Of a stretch of DNA of 45,304 nucleotides, positions 33,955 through 42,479 are shown piece after piece (position 1 is the stretch's first letter; each line of letters begins with the position of its first letter). The translations under genes were made by a program, and so were the position numbers. Origin of the DNA: Prevotella sp. (GTDB taxonomy: Bacteria > Bacteroidota > Bacteroidia > Bacteroidales > Dysgonomonadaceae); contig JAITVV010000050.1 of the NCBI GenBank assembly GCA_031285625.1, positions 1-45,304 of the forward strand, read 5' to 3'. Under the pieces are notes generated by a model. It saw only the letters and a list, made by a program, of their open reading frames with translations, was not told where the DNA came from and ran no database searches.

Positions 33955-36186
33955 ATGAGACTAAAAGCAAACAAAACAAAATTATTACCGGCATTGATAC
34001 TGCTTGTAGTATCAATATTTGCCTTACCCGTACAGGCGCAAGTAACCATTGGAGATGGAGAAACCCCTGTTTCAGGAGCATTGCTTCAGCTCAAAGACAA
34101 AACGGGCATAAATGATGATGGTGCAAATGCTACCAAAGGATTATCATTTCCGCGTGTCAACCTTTCTCAAAAAAACAAGCTGTACCCGATGTTCGAAGAT
34201 ACAAATACCCCCCAGACATCAAATGCAGAATATTTGGCTGATACAGATGGAATAAACAAGAAACATACCGGGCTAATGGTCTACAACATGTATACATCGG
34301 CTGAAGCCGTTACCGACGAGAATCTGGTGTTTCACGAAGGATTTTATTACTGGGATGGAGAAAAGTGGAAAGATATGGGAGCAGGAGGAACCGGTGAATG
34401 TATCGAGGCCAATGTTCCCTTTACTGGAGGCCTAACGTCTCCAATTGTGGCTGTGCTTGGAACATCCACCGGTGTTACCACGATGGCAATAGCAGGAAAC
34501 GGAACTGTAGCAAACCTTGGTATAGATGTAAACCTTGTAGGAATAGACCTGCTAAATTTAGACTTAGAAGACTTGGGTCTCAGTTCTCCCATCATTGCCG
34601 CTTCAGACGGTTGGTTGAGTGAAATCAGCATTGATATGGCTGTGACGGCATCTGTTGCCTTGACCGGAAGGTACGATTTTAATGCTACCCTCTACGAAGC
34701 TCAGGCTGGCAGCGGTACCTATAAAAAGGTAAGCGAAGCTGTGGTAAAAATATTTGAAAATGAAGGGGGCGGTATAGCAATAGTCCCAACCGGCTCCTTG
34801 TCCAAAACACAATCCTTTGTAGGTAGCAATATACCGATAACGAAGGGTAACAAGTATGCCATTCTTTTTACATTGAAGCCATCCGGTGGTTTAAATCTTC
34901 TTGGAACCATCGATGGTACTATTTCCGGCAATATGTCCATAGGATGTAACAACGGCAGTACAAGCAGCGCTATCGAACCTTGGCTTGTTTCAGGAACTAC
35001 AGATCAAGCCACAGTTAATACGGATAATATCTACCAGATGGGGCAAGTAACAATAGGAAATACCGCTACCGCTGAACCTTCGGCAGCATTGAATGTGGAT
35101 GCAGGGAACAAAGGTGTATTATTTCCGAAGGTAGCACTGACCGGTACTACGGACAAATTAACCATTCCCAACCCCGCCACAGGTTTGTTCGTGTACAATA
35201 CCGGTGCTAATACAAATTTCCGCACTGTAGGTTATATGTTTTGGGACGGTGAAAAATGGAAACTGTTTACCAATGCTACGGCAGACGAAGCACGAGCAGA
35301 ACTGCATTGCGAAGGTGTGGCGATGAGTCCCGGCCAGCAGGTACGCGGAGGCGTGGCACTCCTCTCCGGCTCTGTGTTGCAGATACCTTATTCGGGTAGT
35401 AATGGCGGTAGTTTCAACGGTGTGGTACTGCGCTCCGAAGGCAATAATAATGTAACCGCTTCTATTGACAACGGGATGCTGGCAGTAGGCAACGGCGTGC
35501 TCAACTTTTCACTGGCGGGGGTACCTATTTCCGGTCAGGAAGCCCCCAATGGTATCAGGTTTGACCTGACTCCTTTCTTTGACGCTAACCCTAATATGCT
35601 TGGATGCGAAGAAGTAATAGTAGGACATATCATGACTGCCGATATTTCTGAAGCTGCTGTAATGGGTTATATGCAGAAAGCAAGTGATGAAGACGGTAAT
35701 ACTGTCTGGGCAGTAACTGCCCAGACTCCGGACGGCAAATATTCAGTTCGGGTACGCCTTAATGGAAGTGCTACCTCGGTAGCATTTAGTAACCAGCAAT
35801 TAAATGTTCAGGTAAGAAATAACACTTCCAATGATGCTATTGTTATCTGGAACTACGATACTCAGTATAGTGGCGACATCAACACCAATGGGGTATTTAC
35901 AATGCCTGCTCAGGAATGGGGCGGCGTACACAGTGGTGGTGCTGATGCTAACTGGTATAATGAAACAGAAGACGATAATGCGGCTTACTGGGGTAATATA
36001 GGTATTTATGATGGAGTCAGCGGACCTGAATACAGACGTTACACATGGATACCGGGAGGAGGAAACAACGTTGCCTACGAAGCAAAGATAATGGCTGCTA
36101 TTGATAATCTCAATCCGACAACAGCAGTTTCACCCTCCAGGTTAAAGGTTTACATTAAGATAGAACAGGTAACAGCGGTGCAGTAA
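33955..36186 (+). CDS. Exported surface protein with duplicated module
   Basis: The 743-residue product has a signal peptide ending near LPVQAQ. Two related modules follow. The first starts VTIGDGETPVSGALLQLKD and ends FYYWDGEKWKDMG (about 29-143). The second starts QVTIGNTATAEPSAALNVD and ends MFWDGEKWKLF (about 363-443). Each has a GLMVYN or GLFVYN strand, a pattern shared with large families of Bacteroidetes surface or tail-fibre-like proteins. The long segments after each module are Gly/Asn-rich beta structure. There is no T9SS tail or lipobox. The base composition is visibly richer in G and C than the flanks. Function is unknown; adhesion is an inference. Confidence 0.8.
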   Translation: MRLKANKTKLLPALILLVVSIFALPVQAQVTIGDGETPVSGALLQLKDKTGINDDGANATKGLSFPRVNLSQKNKLYPMFEDTNTPQTSNAEYLADTDGINKKHTGLMVYNMYTSAEAVTDENLVFHEGFYYWDGEKWKDMGAGGTGECIEANVPFTGGLTSPIVAVLGTSTGVTTMAIAGNGTVANLGIDVNLVGIDLLNLDLEDLGLSSPIIAASDGWLSEISIDMAVTASVALTGRYDFNATLYEAQAGSGTYKKVSEAVVKIFENEGGGIAIVPTGSLSKTQSFVGSNIPITKGNKYAILFTLKPSGGLNLLGTIDGTISGNMSIGCNNGSTSSAIEPWLVSGTTDQATVNTDNIYQMGQVTIGNTATAEPSAALNVDAGNKGVLFPKVALTGTTDKLTIPNPATGLFVYNTGANTNFRTVGYMFWDGEKWKLFTNATADEARAELHCEGVAMSPGQQVRGGVALLSGSVLQIPYSGSNGGSFNGVVLRSEGNNNVTASIDNGMLAVGNGVLNFSLAGVPISGQEAPNGIRFDLTPFFDANPNMLGCEEVIVGHIMTADISEAAVMGYMQKASDEDGNTVWAVTAQTPDGKYSVRVRLNGSATSVAFSNQQLNVQVRNNTSNDAIVIWNYDTQYSGDINTNGVFTMPAQEWGGVHSGGADANWYNETEDDNAAYWGNIGIYDGVSGPEYRRYTWIPGGGNNVAYEAKIMAAIDNLNPTTAVSPSRLKVYIKIEQVTAVQ

Positions 36187-36206
36187 ACATATAACGACAA
36201 TACAAT

Positions 36207-36244
36207 ATACTTCCTGCATAGTGAATAAGTCCTGCAGGAAGTAT
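36207..36244 (+). terminator. Terminator of the surface-protein gene
   Basis: ATACTTCCTGCA (36207-36218) pairs perfectly with TGCAGGAAGTAT (36233-36244), 21 bases past the stop codon. The T-rich tail is short (TTTTCT). Confidence 0.7.
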
Positions 36245-36399
36245 TCATGTTTTCTAAATCAATGAGAATGAAATTCCGCTATTCTCAATTGTATTATTGC
36301 CGTTTAAAAGCAGTTGTTTGTAAGTCGTTAGTTGTCTTATAGTTAAAGTTCGAAAGGGGTTAGCCGTGAGGTTCACCCCTTTTCTTTTTGTTTTGTCAT

Positions 36400-36763
36400 T
36401 TGCTACACATTCATAGAATTGAGCTTACAGCCACGGCACATTCTTCCAAAAACAGGCTAACACAATTCAAGGCTGTGGATTTAAGAAACGGTGAACAGAT
36501 TTTTATAAGGGATTTAGGTTGTCAGACTGTTAATATTGGAGAATTTTTGGGAATAATAGAAACCGGATATGAGCCCAAAATCATCTATAGCGACAGTCTT
36601 ACGGCTACTATCTGGATTAACAATAAAAAGATCGCCTCAAAAAAAATACTTCTCGGAATTATTGAAAGCAGAAGTATACCTTAGAATATTTGATACCCAA
36701 ATAAAACAAATTGAAATAATTAATTGGGAGGAGTATGCTGCCGACTTCGGTAATAAGAAATAG
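36400..36763 (+). pseudogene. RNase HI-like gene remnant
   Basis: The frame up to about 36645 reads like a Bacteroidetes RNase HI domain: TQFKAVDLRNGEQIF, VNIGEFLGIIETGY and KIIYSDSLTATIWINNKK. The match continues one register away with YFSELLKAEVYLR and IINWEEYAADFGNKK, so a frameshift lies in the run of eight A at 36639-36646. No ATG start exists, and the expected first catalytic Asp motif (VDGA/DGS) is replaced by TATA. It is broken at both the start and the middle. Confidence 0.75.
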
Positions 36764-37115
36764 TATTATGTATAATGAGTGCTTCAGATTATTGCAGATA
36801 TTTGAGCACATTTCCTGAACAAAATTGCAATACTAAAGAAAGATAAGAATAAATATATCACTATATCTGAACTAGATTATTTGGAGTTGATTTGAGACCA
36901 CATAATGCTTAAAACGTTAAAAATTGCAGGTGTAGAAAGCCTGCCGCTATTTAAATGTGTACAAAGCATTATGAAAGATGACAGGATAGAAGTTTATATC
37001 AAACCTGTACAAAAAAGATACAAATAAGAAGGGATATATTATTTTTCGCATAATCAACCATCTATCGTTTTTCATTAAACTAAGTCTTAAAAAATTTAAA
37101 ATAATATTGAAAGAA
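36764..37115. other. Decayed stretch with small frames
   Basis: Contains several short plus-strand frames in different registers: one from about 36776 with FPEQNCNTKER, one ending YITISELDYLELI near 36896, and a 40-codon frame at 36905-37027. They read like pieces of protein-coding DNA rather than random sequence, but I recognise no family. Confidence 0.35.
36905..37027 (+). CDS. Possible 40-residue protein
   Basis: ATG-started frame of 40 codons with KIAGVESLPLFKCVQSIMKD and a basic C-terminus. No ribosome site or promoter is clear. It may be the remnant of a longer gene. Confidence 0.3.
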   Translation: MLKTLKIAGVESLPLFKCVQSIMKDDRIEVYIKPVQKRYK

Positions 37116-37261
37116 GGTGAGTCAAAAGTATTTTTCGCTATCTTTTTGTCATGTTGAACGGAGTGAAACATCCCATGTCCGGAGGGTCGAGATCCTTCAT
37201 TGCACTCAGGATGACAAAGAGGGTCGCACTTTGATAGTGCAGTTTTACTTTTGACACATCC
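37116..37261. mobile_element. MITE-like inverted-repeat element, about 146 bp
   Basis: The ends are GGTGAGTCAAAAGTA (37116-37130) and, on the opposite strand, GGATGTGTCAAAAGTA (37261-37246), nearly perfect terminal inverted repeats. Inside, TTTGTCATGTTGAACGGAGT and GCACTCAGGATGACAAAG form a second inverted pair. No coding sequence fits between them. This is the structure of a non-autonomous transposable element or a dispersed palindromic repeat. I see no clear target-site duplication. Confidence 0.6.
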
Positions 37262-37316
37262 TTTTTATATTTACTAATTCAAAACGTATAACAGGCACTA
37301 TAATAGCGTATCATCA

Positions 37317-37547
37317 ATGAATAAAAGAGAATTAGTAAATATAGCAGCAGACAAGAGTGGAATACCAAAACAGACATTACATATGTATTTGGATTTGTTT
37401 ATTGAAAGTATGGCCCAGACCATCAATGATGGCAACTCAATCACTTTTTCAAATTTCGGGACATTCAGGGTTACAGATGCAAAAGAACGCAATGGTTGGG
37501 ACCCTATAAAAAGAAAAACGATTCTTGTTCCTGCTAGAAAAAGGTAA
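37317..37547 (+). CDS. Short HU-family DNA-binding protein
   Basis: The 76-residue product matches the HU/IHF fold: MNKRELVNIAADKSG at the N-terminus, LFIESMAQTINDGNSITFSN as the second helix and turn, then the GTFRVTDAKERNGWDP arm. It ends PARKR, somewhat earlier than the roughly 90 residues of standard HU, so the last helix is shortened. It may be an element-associated HU paralogue rather than the main chromosomal HU. It lies 55 bases after the MITE-like element, whose end may supply promoter sequence. Confidence 0.85.
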   Translation: MNKRELVNIAADKSGIPKQTLHMYLDLFIESMAQTINDGNSITFSNFGTFRVTDAKERNGWDPIKRKTILVPARKR

Positions 37548-37670
37548 CCTTTAAGTCGTCCCCTCAATTACTCAAAAAACAAACGAAATGAATTTCATTT
37601 AGTGATATTTAATACTATTATTTAAACTTTTTTGATGTAGAAAGGTAATCGTATTTGATTTTTAATAGAA

Positions 37671-37718
37671 AAAGCCTATATATGCGAGACTTCAAAAATC
37701 TTGTCATTTATAGGCTTT
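37671..37718 (+). terminator. Probable terminator of the HU gene
   Basis: AAAGCCTATA (37671-37680) pairs with TATAGGCTTT (37709-37718) followed by CTTTT. The 28-base loop is unusually long. Confidence 0.5.
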
Positions 37719-37845
37719 CTTTTGAGATAAACTATATTTGTATTTTTATGAATGTAGTAATAACCCAAGCCATTATGTAGAAATACATGTAGGATATGGT
37801 AAAAACCACAAATATCTACGTCTGATATACAGTCTATTACTCTGG

Positions 37846-37878
37846 AAAAGGGATACCTGAAGTTCAGATATCCCTTTC
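37846..37878 (-). terminator. Terminator of mdh
   Basis: On the minus strand AAAGGGATA and CTGAA pair with TTCAG and TATCCCTTT, a long stem with a single mismatched step, directly after the mdh stop codon. It ends in TTTTCC. Confidence 0.75.
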
Positions 37879-37897
37879 AAACATATAGAAATACGTG

Positions 37898-38839
37898 TTA
37901 GATAGCGTTAATTTCTTTCAGTACTGCATTTGTTTTGTGAACAGCTGCAGCCGATGCTTCAAATTTTTCTTTTTCATCTGCTGTTAGTTTCAGGTCAATG
38001 ATCTTTTCCCAACCATTTTTACCTAAAACTACAGGTACACCAATACAAATGTCATTCTGTCCGTATTCTCCTTCAAGAGATACACAGCATGGTACAACTT
38101 TCTTCTGATCGTGAAGGATAGACTCTACCACATATGCTCCGGCAGCTCCCGGTGCATACCATGCAGATGTTCCAAGCAACCCTGTAAGAGTAGCTCCACC
38201 CACCATAGTGTCAGCAACAACCTTATCCAATACTTCTTTTGATAAGAATTCAGATACAGGAATACCTTTGTATGTAGCTAAGCGAGTAACAGGAATCATA
38301 GTTGTATCGCCATGTCCACCGATTACCATACCTTCCACTTCGTTAGGATTGCAACCTAAAGCCTCACTCAAATAGAATTTAAAGCGAGAACTGTCTAAAG
38401 CTCCTCCCATACCTACAACACGGTGTTTAGGAAGACCTGTTACTTTAGAGGCCAGATATGTCATTGTATCCATCGGATTGGATATAATAACAAGAACAGC
38501 ATTCGGTGAATATTTAAGAATGTTTTCTGCAACACTCTTTACTATACCTGCATTTACACCAATCAGCTCTTCACGAGTCATGCCCGGTTTACGTGGAATA
38601 CCTGAAGTGATAACAACAACATCAGAATTAGCAGTAGCAGCATAATCGTTTGTTACCCCTTTGATACGTGTATCAAAGCCTAATAACTGAACTGTCTGGT
38701 TCATGTCGATAGCTTTACCTTCCGATACACCTTCTTTGACATCAAGCATTACTACCTCATCTGCCACTTCATTAAATGCAAGTACATTTGCACATGTAGC
38801 ACCTACATTACCGGCACCTACAACTGTTACTTTAGACAT
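37898..38839 (-). CDS. mdh: Malate dehydrogenase
   Basis: NAD-dependent interconversion of malate and oxaloacetate; in Bacteroidales this serves the reductive branch to fumarate and succinate. The 313-residue protein has the Rossmann motif GAGNVGATCANVLA (7-20), substrate-binding arginines in GIPRKPGMTREE, a second conserved stretch VISNPMDTMTYLA and the catalytic His in IGGHGDTTMIP. The Arg in RKPGM marks it as malate rather than lactate dehydrogenase. It is monocistronic with a strong terminator. Confidence 0.97.
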   Translation of the reverse strand: MSKVTVVGAGNVGATCANVLAFNEVADEVVMLDVKEGVSEGKAIDMNQTVQLLGFDTRIKGVTNDYAATANSDVVVITSGIPRKPGMTREELIGVNAGIVKSVAENILKYSPNAVLVIISNPMDTMTYLASKVTGLPKHRVVGMGGALDSSRFKFYLSEALGCNPNEVEGMVIGGHGDTTMIPVTRLATYKGIPVSEFLSKEVLDKVVADTMVGGATLTGLLGTSAWYAPGAAGAYVVESILHDQKKVVPCCVSLEGEYGQNDICIGVPVVLGKNGWEKIIDLKLTADEKEKFEASAAAVHKTNAVLKEINAI

Positions 38840-39018
38840 AATAAATTGATTTATATTAATTAATAATTTGAATCTTTCATATTGTTACAAGATTAGAATA
38901 AATATAGTCCAACCTCTCTGAAAAGCCTAACAAATGTACATGCTTATTCTGAAATAAAGAAGATTTTAATGATCAAAAATGCCTTAATTTATTAAAAAAA
39001 GCGAAAGCTTATAATCCT

Positions 39019-39050
39019 TTTGTTCAATCTGTTTAATTCTTTTATATTTG
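39019..39050 (+). promoter_or_regulatory. Consensus promoter of the coiled-coil protein gene
   Basis: TTTG (39019-39022), a 20-base spacer and TATATTTG (39043-39050) match the Bacteroidetes consensus perfectly. It lies inside the longer possible reading of the gene, so the ATG at 39074 must be the start. Confidence 0.75.
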
Positions 39051-39073
39051 TAGTCGCAGATTTTTACACAGAT

Positions 39074-39964
39074 ATGGATACAGAGAAAAAAAGTAATTCA
39101 AAAATACTAATAGGGATAATAGCTCTGCTCATCATAGGTATGGGGATTGCCGCGTATTTTATTTTCAATCAGAAGACTCAGATTCAGGAACTACAAGAAG
39201 AAAGCAGCCTGAACAAACAGCAGTTGGAAGATGAATATGAAAACCTAACGATGCAATATGAGGGTTTTAAACTGAATATAAAGAATGACTCCCTCTTGCA
39301 AAAACTAACCAATGAGCAAGCTAAAGTACAACGCTTGTTGGAAGAACTGAAAACAGTAAAAGCGGAAAATAAAACGGAAATAAACCGCCTGAATAAAGAA
39401 TTGGCAACACTAAGACAAGTGTTAAAGTCTTATATTGTACAAATAGATTCACTAAATCGTGCCAATGAACAATTAAGACAAGAAAAACAAGAGATAACAA
39501 CTAAATATCAGGAAACATCCAGAACACTGAATCAGGTAACACAGCAAAAGCAGGACCTCTCAGACAAAGTAACGCTTGCCGCAAAACTGGATGCAACAAA
39601 CATCAGTATACAAGCCACCAACAGTAAAGGCAAAGTACAGAAGAAGATTAGTAAAGTAGAACAACTGGTAATCAACTTCACTATCACAAAGAATATTACA
39701 GCTGAACCCGGAGAGCGGACTGTTTATGCCCGTATAATGAAACCCGATGATGATGTGTTAACAAAGAGCCGGACGAATACATTCCCTTACGAAAATGGTA
39801 ATATCAACTATTCTATAAAGAGGACTGTAGAATATGGAGGTGAAGAGGTAGGAGTTACGATGTACTGGAATGTAGAAGAGTATCTGATGCCCGGCACATA
39901 TCGTGTTGACTTATTTGCTGATGGTAATCGCATAGGCACAAGATCCTTTACTTTAGAAAACTAA
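39074..39964 (+). CDS. Membrane-anchored coiled-coil protein
   Basis: The 296-residue product has a short cytoplasmic N-terminus, one transmembrane segment (ILIGIIALLIIGMGIAAYF, about 10-30), a long coiled coil (about 38-170, many Gln, Glu and Lys with heptad leucines) and a C-terminal beta-rich domain (about 185-296) containing VINFTITKNITAEPGERTVY. It is probably a periplasm-facing envelope protein; similar Bacteroidetes proteins have no assigned function. The GNAT gene follows 5 bases later, so the two are probably an operon. Confidence 0.75.
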   Translation: MDTEKKSNSKILIGIIALLIIGMGIAAYFIFNQKTQIQELQEESSLNKQQLEDEYENLTMQYEGFKLNIKNDSLLQKLTNEQAKVQRLLEELKTVKAENKTEINRLNKELATLRQVLKSYIVQIDSLNRANEQLRQEKQEITTKYQETSRTLNQVTQQKQDLSDKVTLAAKLDATNISIQATNSKGKVQKKISKVEQLVINFTITKNITAEPGERTVYARIMKPDDDVLTKSRTNTFPYENGNINYSIKRTVEYGGEEVGVTMYWNVEEYLMPGTYRVDLFADGNRIGTRSFTLEN

Positions 39965-39969
39965 AACAA

Positions 39970-40467
39970 ATGCAGATAATAGAAGCTACAACCGATCACA
40001 TATATAATATACAAGTATTATCTGATATCATTTGGCCGGTAACATTTAAGGAGATCTTATCTCAGGAGCAGATTAAATACATGATGGATATGATGTATAG
40101 CACCAGTTCGCTGGAAAAGCAGATGACTGAGTTGAACCATCATTATTTATTAGCAGAAGAAGATGGTGAATATCTGGGTTTTGTATCTTACGAAATAAAT
40201 TATAAAGGGACACAGACTACCAAAGTGCATAAAATATATGTATTGCCTTCAACACAAGGGAAAGGAGTTGGTCGCTTCTTTATAGATACAGTAAGTAAGA
40301 TAGCAAAAAAAAATAATAATACAATACTCTCCCTGAATGTGAACCGCTTTAATAAAGCAATCGAGTTTTACAAACGTATGGGATTTGACTTTCATGCAAG
40401 TGAAAACATCGACATTGGCAATGGTTTCTTGATGGAAGATTATATAATGAATAAAACTTTATCTTGA
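39970..40467 (+). CDS. GNAT N-acetyltransferase
   Basis: The 165-residue enzyme has the GNAT acetyl-CoA-binding motif VLPSTQGKGVGRFFI (about 93-107) and the C-terminal RFNKAIEFYKRMGF segment. The substrate is unknown. It follows the coiled-coil gene by 5 bases, and its 3' end overlaps the convergent PHP gene by 9 bases. Confidence 0.9.
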   Translation: MQIIEATTDHIYNIQVLSDIIWPVTFKEILSQEQIKYMMDMMYSTSSLEKQMTELNHHYLLAEEDGEYLGFVSYEINYKGTQTTKVHKIYVLPSTQGKGVGRFFIDTVSKIAKKNNNTILSLNVNRFNKAIEFYKRMGFDFHASENIDIGNGFLMEDYIMNKTLS

Positions 40468-41343
40468 AGTTTTCAATATCTCCATTACAGAATCCTTTAA
40501 ATAACTCTGATAATTTCCAACCGGCATATAATTACCTAATTCGATGGTAGGTTTTGTCTTCCCATGAAAGTCACTACCACAGGTCATTAGTGCCTTCCTT
40601 TTAGTTACAGCCTCTGCAAAATATGTGATTTGTTTCTCGTTGTGGTAGTTATTAAAAACTTCGAGCCCCTCGGCTCCATTGTCTAATAATTCCTCAACAA
40701 TACTTTCTCTATTCCTGAAATTTAGCCCGGGATGAGCAACAATTGGTATCCCTCCATTTTCCTTCACCAGATCAATAGCATCATTATAGTTCATATATTC
40801 TATCATTACATATGCAGGTTTACCCTGAGCAAAATAGTCGAGATAGAAATTAAGATAAGGCATATCACTTCTCTCACCTCCCGGCATGTAAGGCAATAGC
40901 TTTTTATTCTCTACTTCATCAGTTAATAGAACCTCAGCTATCAGTTCGGCAGAAGGAAGTTTTCCATTTGCTACTTCCAATACTCTTGAAGCATCTACAC
41001 TTATCCCCAATTTGTCTAAGTTATGAATCATTTGATCAAACGATTTCATCACTTTAGCAGAAATATCGTTATCCAGTGTTTCAAAATCAGTACTCTTCCA
41101 ATCTATATTATAGCCAAGCAAGTGAAGATCAGTTCCTTTATAGTTACAGTCTATCTCTATTCCGGGAATAAAAGAAATACTATCCAATATGTTTGTAGAG
41201 ACATCATTTATTGCTCTTACTGTATTGTGGTCGGTGATTGCAAAAATATCGATCTTGTTATCAATACATTTATTGACAATGTCTTTTACCTTGTATTCTC
41301 CGTCGGAACTATATTTTGTGTGAATATGTAAATCAGCTTTCAT
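40459..41343 (-). CDS. PHP-domain phosphoesterase
   Basis: The 294-residue protein has the PHP metal-binding motifs: ADLHIHTKYSSDG at the N-terminus, FAITDHNTV, FIPGIEIDC, PIVAHPGLN and the final CGSDFHGK. Such single-domain proteins act as 3',5'-nucleotide phosphatases or related phosphoesterases (YciV/RnaAM-like); the exact substrate is unknown. The ATG shares one base with the stop of the pentapeptide gene (TAATG), making it the last gene of a five-gene minus-strand cluster. Confidence 0.92.
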   Translation of the reverse strand: MKADLHIHTKYSSDGEYKVKDIVNKCIDNKIDIFAITDHNTVRAINDVSTNILDSISFIPGIEIDCNYKGTDLHLLGYNIDWKSTDFETLDNDISAKVMKSFDQMIHNLDKLGISVDASRVLEVANGKLPSAELIAEVLLTDEVENKKLLPYMPGGERSDMPYLNFYLDYFAQGKPAYVMIEYMNYNDAIDLVKENGGIPIVAHPGLNFRNRESIVEELLDNGAEGLEVFNNYHNEKQITYFAEAVTKRKALMTCGSDFHGKTKPTIELGNYMPVGNYQSYLKDSVMEILKTSR

Positions 41344-41906
41344 TATTCTATAATAATATCAAATTGATGTAATAGCCCCTCCAGGCCATCTTTAGAGAAA
41401 CGCGCCTTTTTCGTCATATTCTGCCTTAGGTCAATGGAGTAGTTATAAGCAGATCTAAAATCGACCTCCTGTAAATTCGTATTATAGAATATGGTTTCTT
41501 CCAATTCGGATTCAATAAATCTCGACTGTTTGAGATCAGCATCACCAAAGTCAACACCTTTGAGGGAGGAGTTCTTGAACCTTGTCTTACTCATCTTCCG
41601 CTTTGCAAAAGAAGAATAATCCAATATGCAGTTTTCGAAATCAACCTGAAAGATAAAGTCATGGCATAGATTAAACTTTACTCCCAATACCTTACAGTTT
41701 TTAAAGTGTACATTATTAATCGTTGATTGAGAGAAATCAGTCATAGATAAATTACAATCAATAAAATTACAATCAGTTAAGCCACATGATATAATTTTAG
41801 ATTTGTAAAAATCACATTTCAGAAATGTGCAATTATCAAACATATCCTTATGTAAACCATCCGAATACAGTTCGCCTTCAAATACCAGATCTTCAAAAAC
41901 AGCCAT
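41343..41906 (-). CDS. Pentapeptide-repeat protein
   Basis: The 187-residue product is built of A(D/N)LXX-type pentapeptides, for example FLKCDFYKS, TDCNFIDCNLSMTDFSQ, FKNSSLKGVDFGDADLKQSR and EETIFYNTNLQEVDF, which stack into a right-handed beta helix. Related proteins protect DNA gyrase from quinolones (Qnr, MfpA), but many others have no known role; the short C-terminal tail here is not diagnostic. The gap to the upstream TsaC gene is 3 bases and it overlaps the PHP gene by one. Confidence 0.9.
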   Translation of the reverse strand: MAVFEDLVFEGELYSDGLHKDMFDNCTFLKCDFYKSKIISCGLTDCNFIDCNLSMTDFSQSTINNVHFKNCKVLGVKFNLCHDFIFQVDFENCILDYSSFAKRKMSKTRFKNSSLKGVDFGDADLKQSRFIESELEETIFYNTNLQEVDFRSAYNYSIDLRQNMTKKARFSKDGLEGLLHQFDIIIE

Positions 41907-41909
41907 AAA

Positions 41910-42479
41910 TTACTCCCTGATTATTTTTACCTCTCCTGATTTACCTAATTTAATGATACTGGAAGCTTTTGACTTACTTATATCATCCTGCCTGTAGTTT
42001 ACGATATAATCGACTCCACTCTTGATCTCGTCACTGATCTCATCAAAATTTGCAGGTGAAGGCTCACCACTGATATTGGCTGATGTGGAGACCAGAGCCT
42101 TACGAAACCGTTTACAGAGCTCTTTCGAAAATTTCTCATTAGTTATACGGATAGCGAGACTCCCATCTTCTGCTAAGAGATTTGGAGCTACATTACGCGC
42201 ATTATCATATATAATAGTCAGAGGTTTTTCAGATAATTCAATCAAATCCCATGCAACCTCCGGAACACCGTCTATATAGAAATCCAATTTAACAGGATTA
42301 TCTATCATTGTTATAAGAGCCTTACTATCGACTCTTTTTTTTAAGTCATAAACTTTCTGTACAGCTTCGGGGTTTGTTGCATCACACCCTATACCCCAGA
42401 TTGTATCGGTAGGATATAAGATAAGTCCTCCTTTTATCAGTGCTTCAAAAGCTTTTTTTATATCTTCTTCCATAATCAT
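41910..42479 (-). CDS. L-threonylcarbamoyladenylate synthase (TsaC/Sua5 family)
   Basis: This enzyme makes threonylcarbamoyl-AMP from threonine, bicarbonate and ATP for the t6A37 modification of ANN-decoding tRNAs. The 189-residue protein has LYPTDTIWGIGCDA (about 22-35), the KKRVDSKALITM segment and STSANISGEPSP near residue 131, all hallmark YrdC-domain motifs. It lacks the extra Sua5 C-terminal domain, so it is TsaC-like in size. The first ATG (42479) overlaps the upstream GNAT stop as ATGA, which decides this start over the ATG two codons later. Confidence 0.93.
   Translation of the reverse strand: MIMEEDIKKAFEALIKGGLILYPTDTIWGIGCDATNPEAVQKVYDLKKRVDSKALITMIDNPVKLDFYIDGVPEVAWDLIELSEKPLTIIYDNARNVAPNLLAEDGSLAIRITNEKFSKELCKRFRKALVSTSANISGEPSPANFDEISDEIKSGVDYIVNYRQDDISKSKASSIIKLGKSGEVKIIRE

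Larger units (their letters stand above)
37548..37897. other. Intergenic stretch between HU gene and mdh
   Basis: No gene is seen. It contains a probable HU terminator (37671-37718) and the mdh terminator (37846-37878). Confidence 0.6.

Noticed and set aside
34347-35225. Minus-strand frames within the surface-protein gene
   Set aside because: Antisense shadows of low-complexity beta-rich coding sequence.
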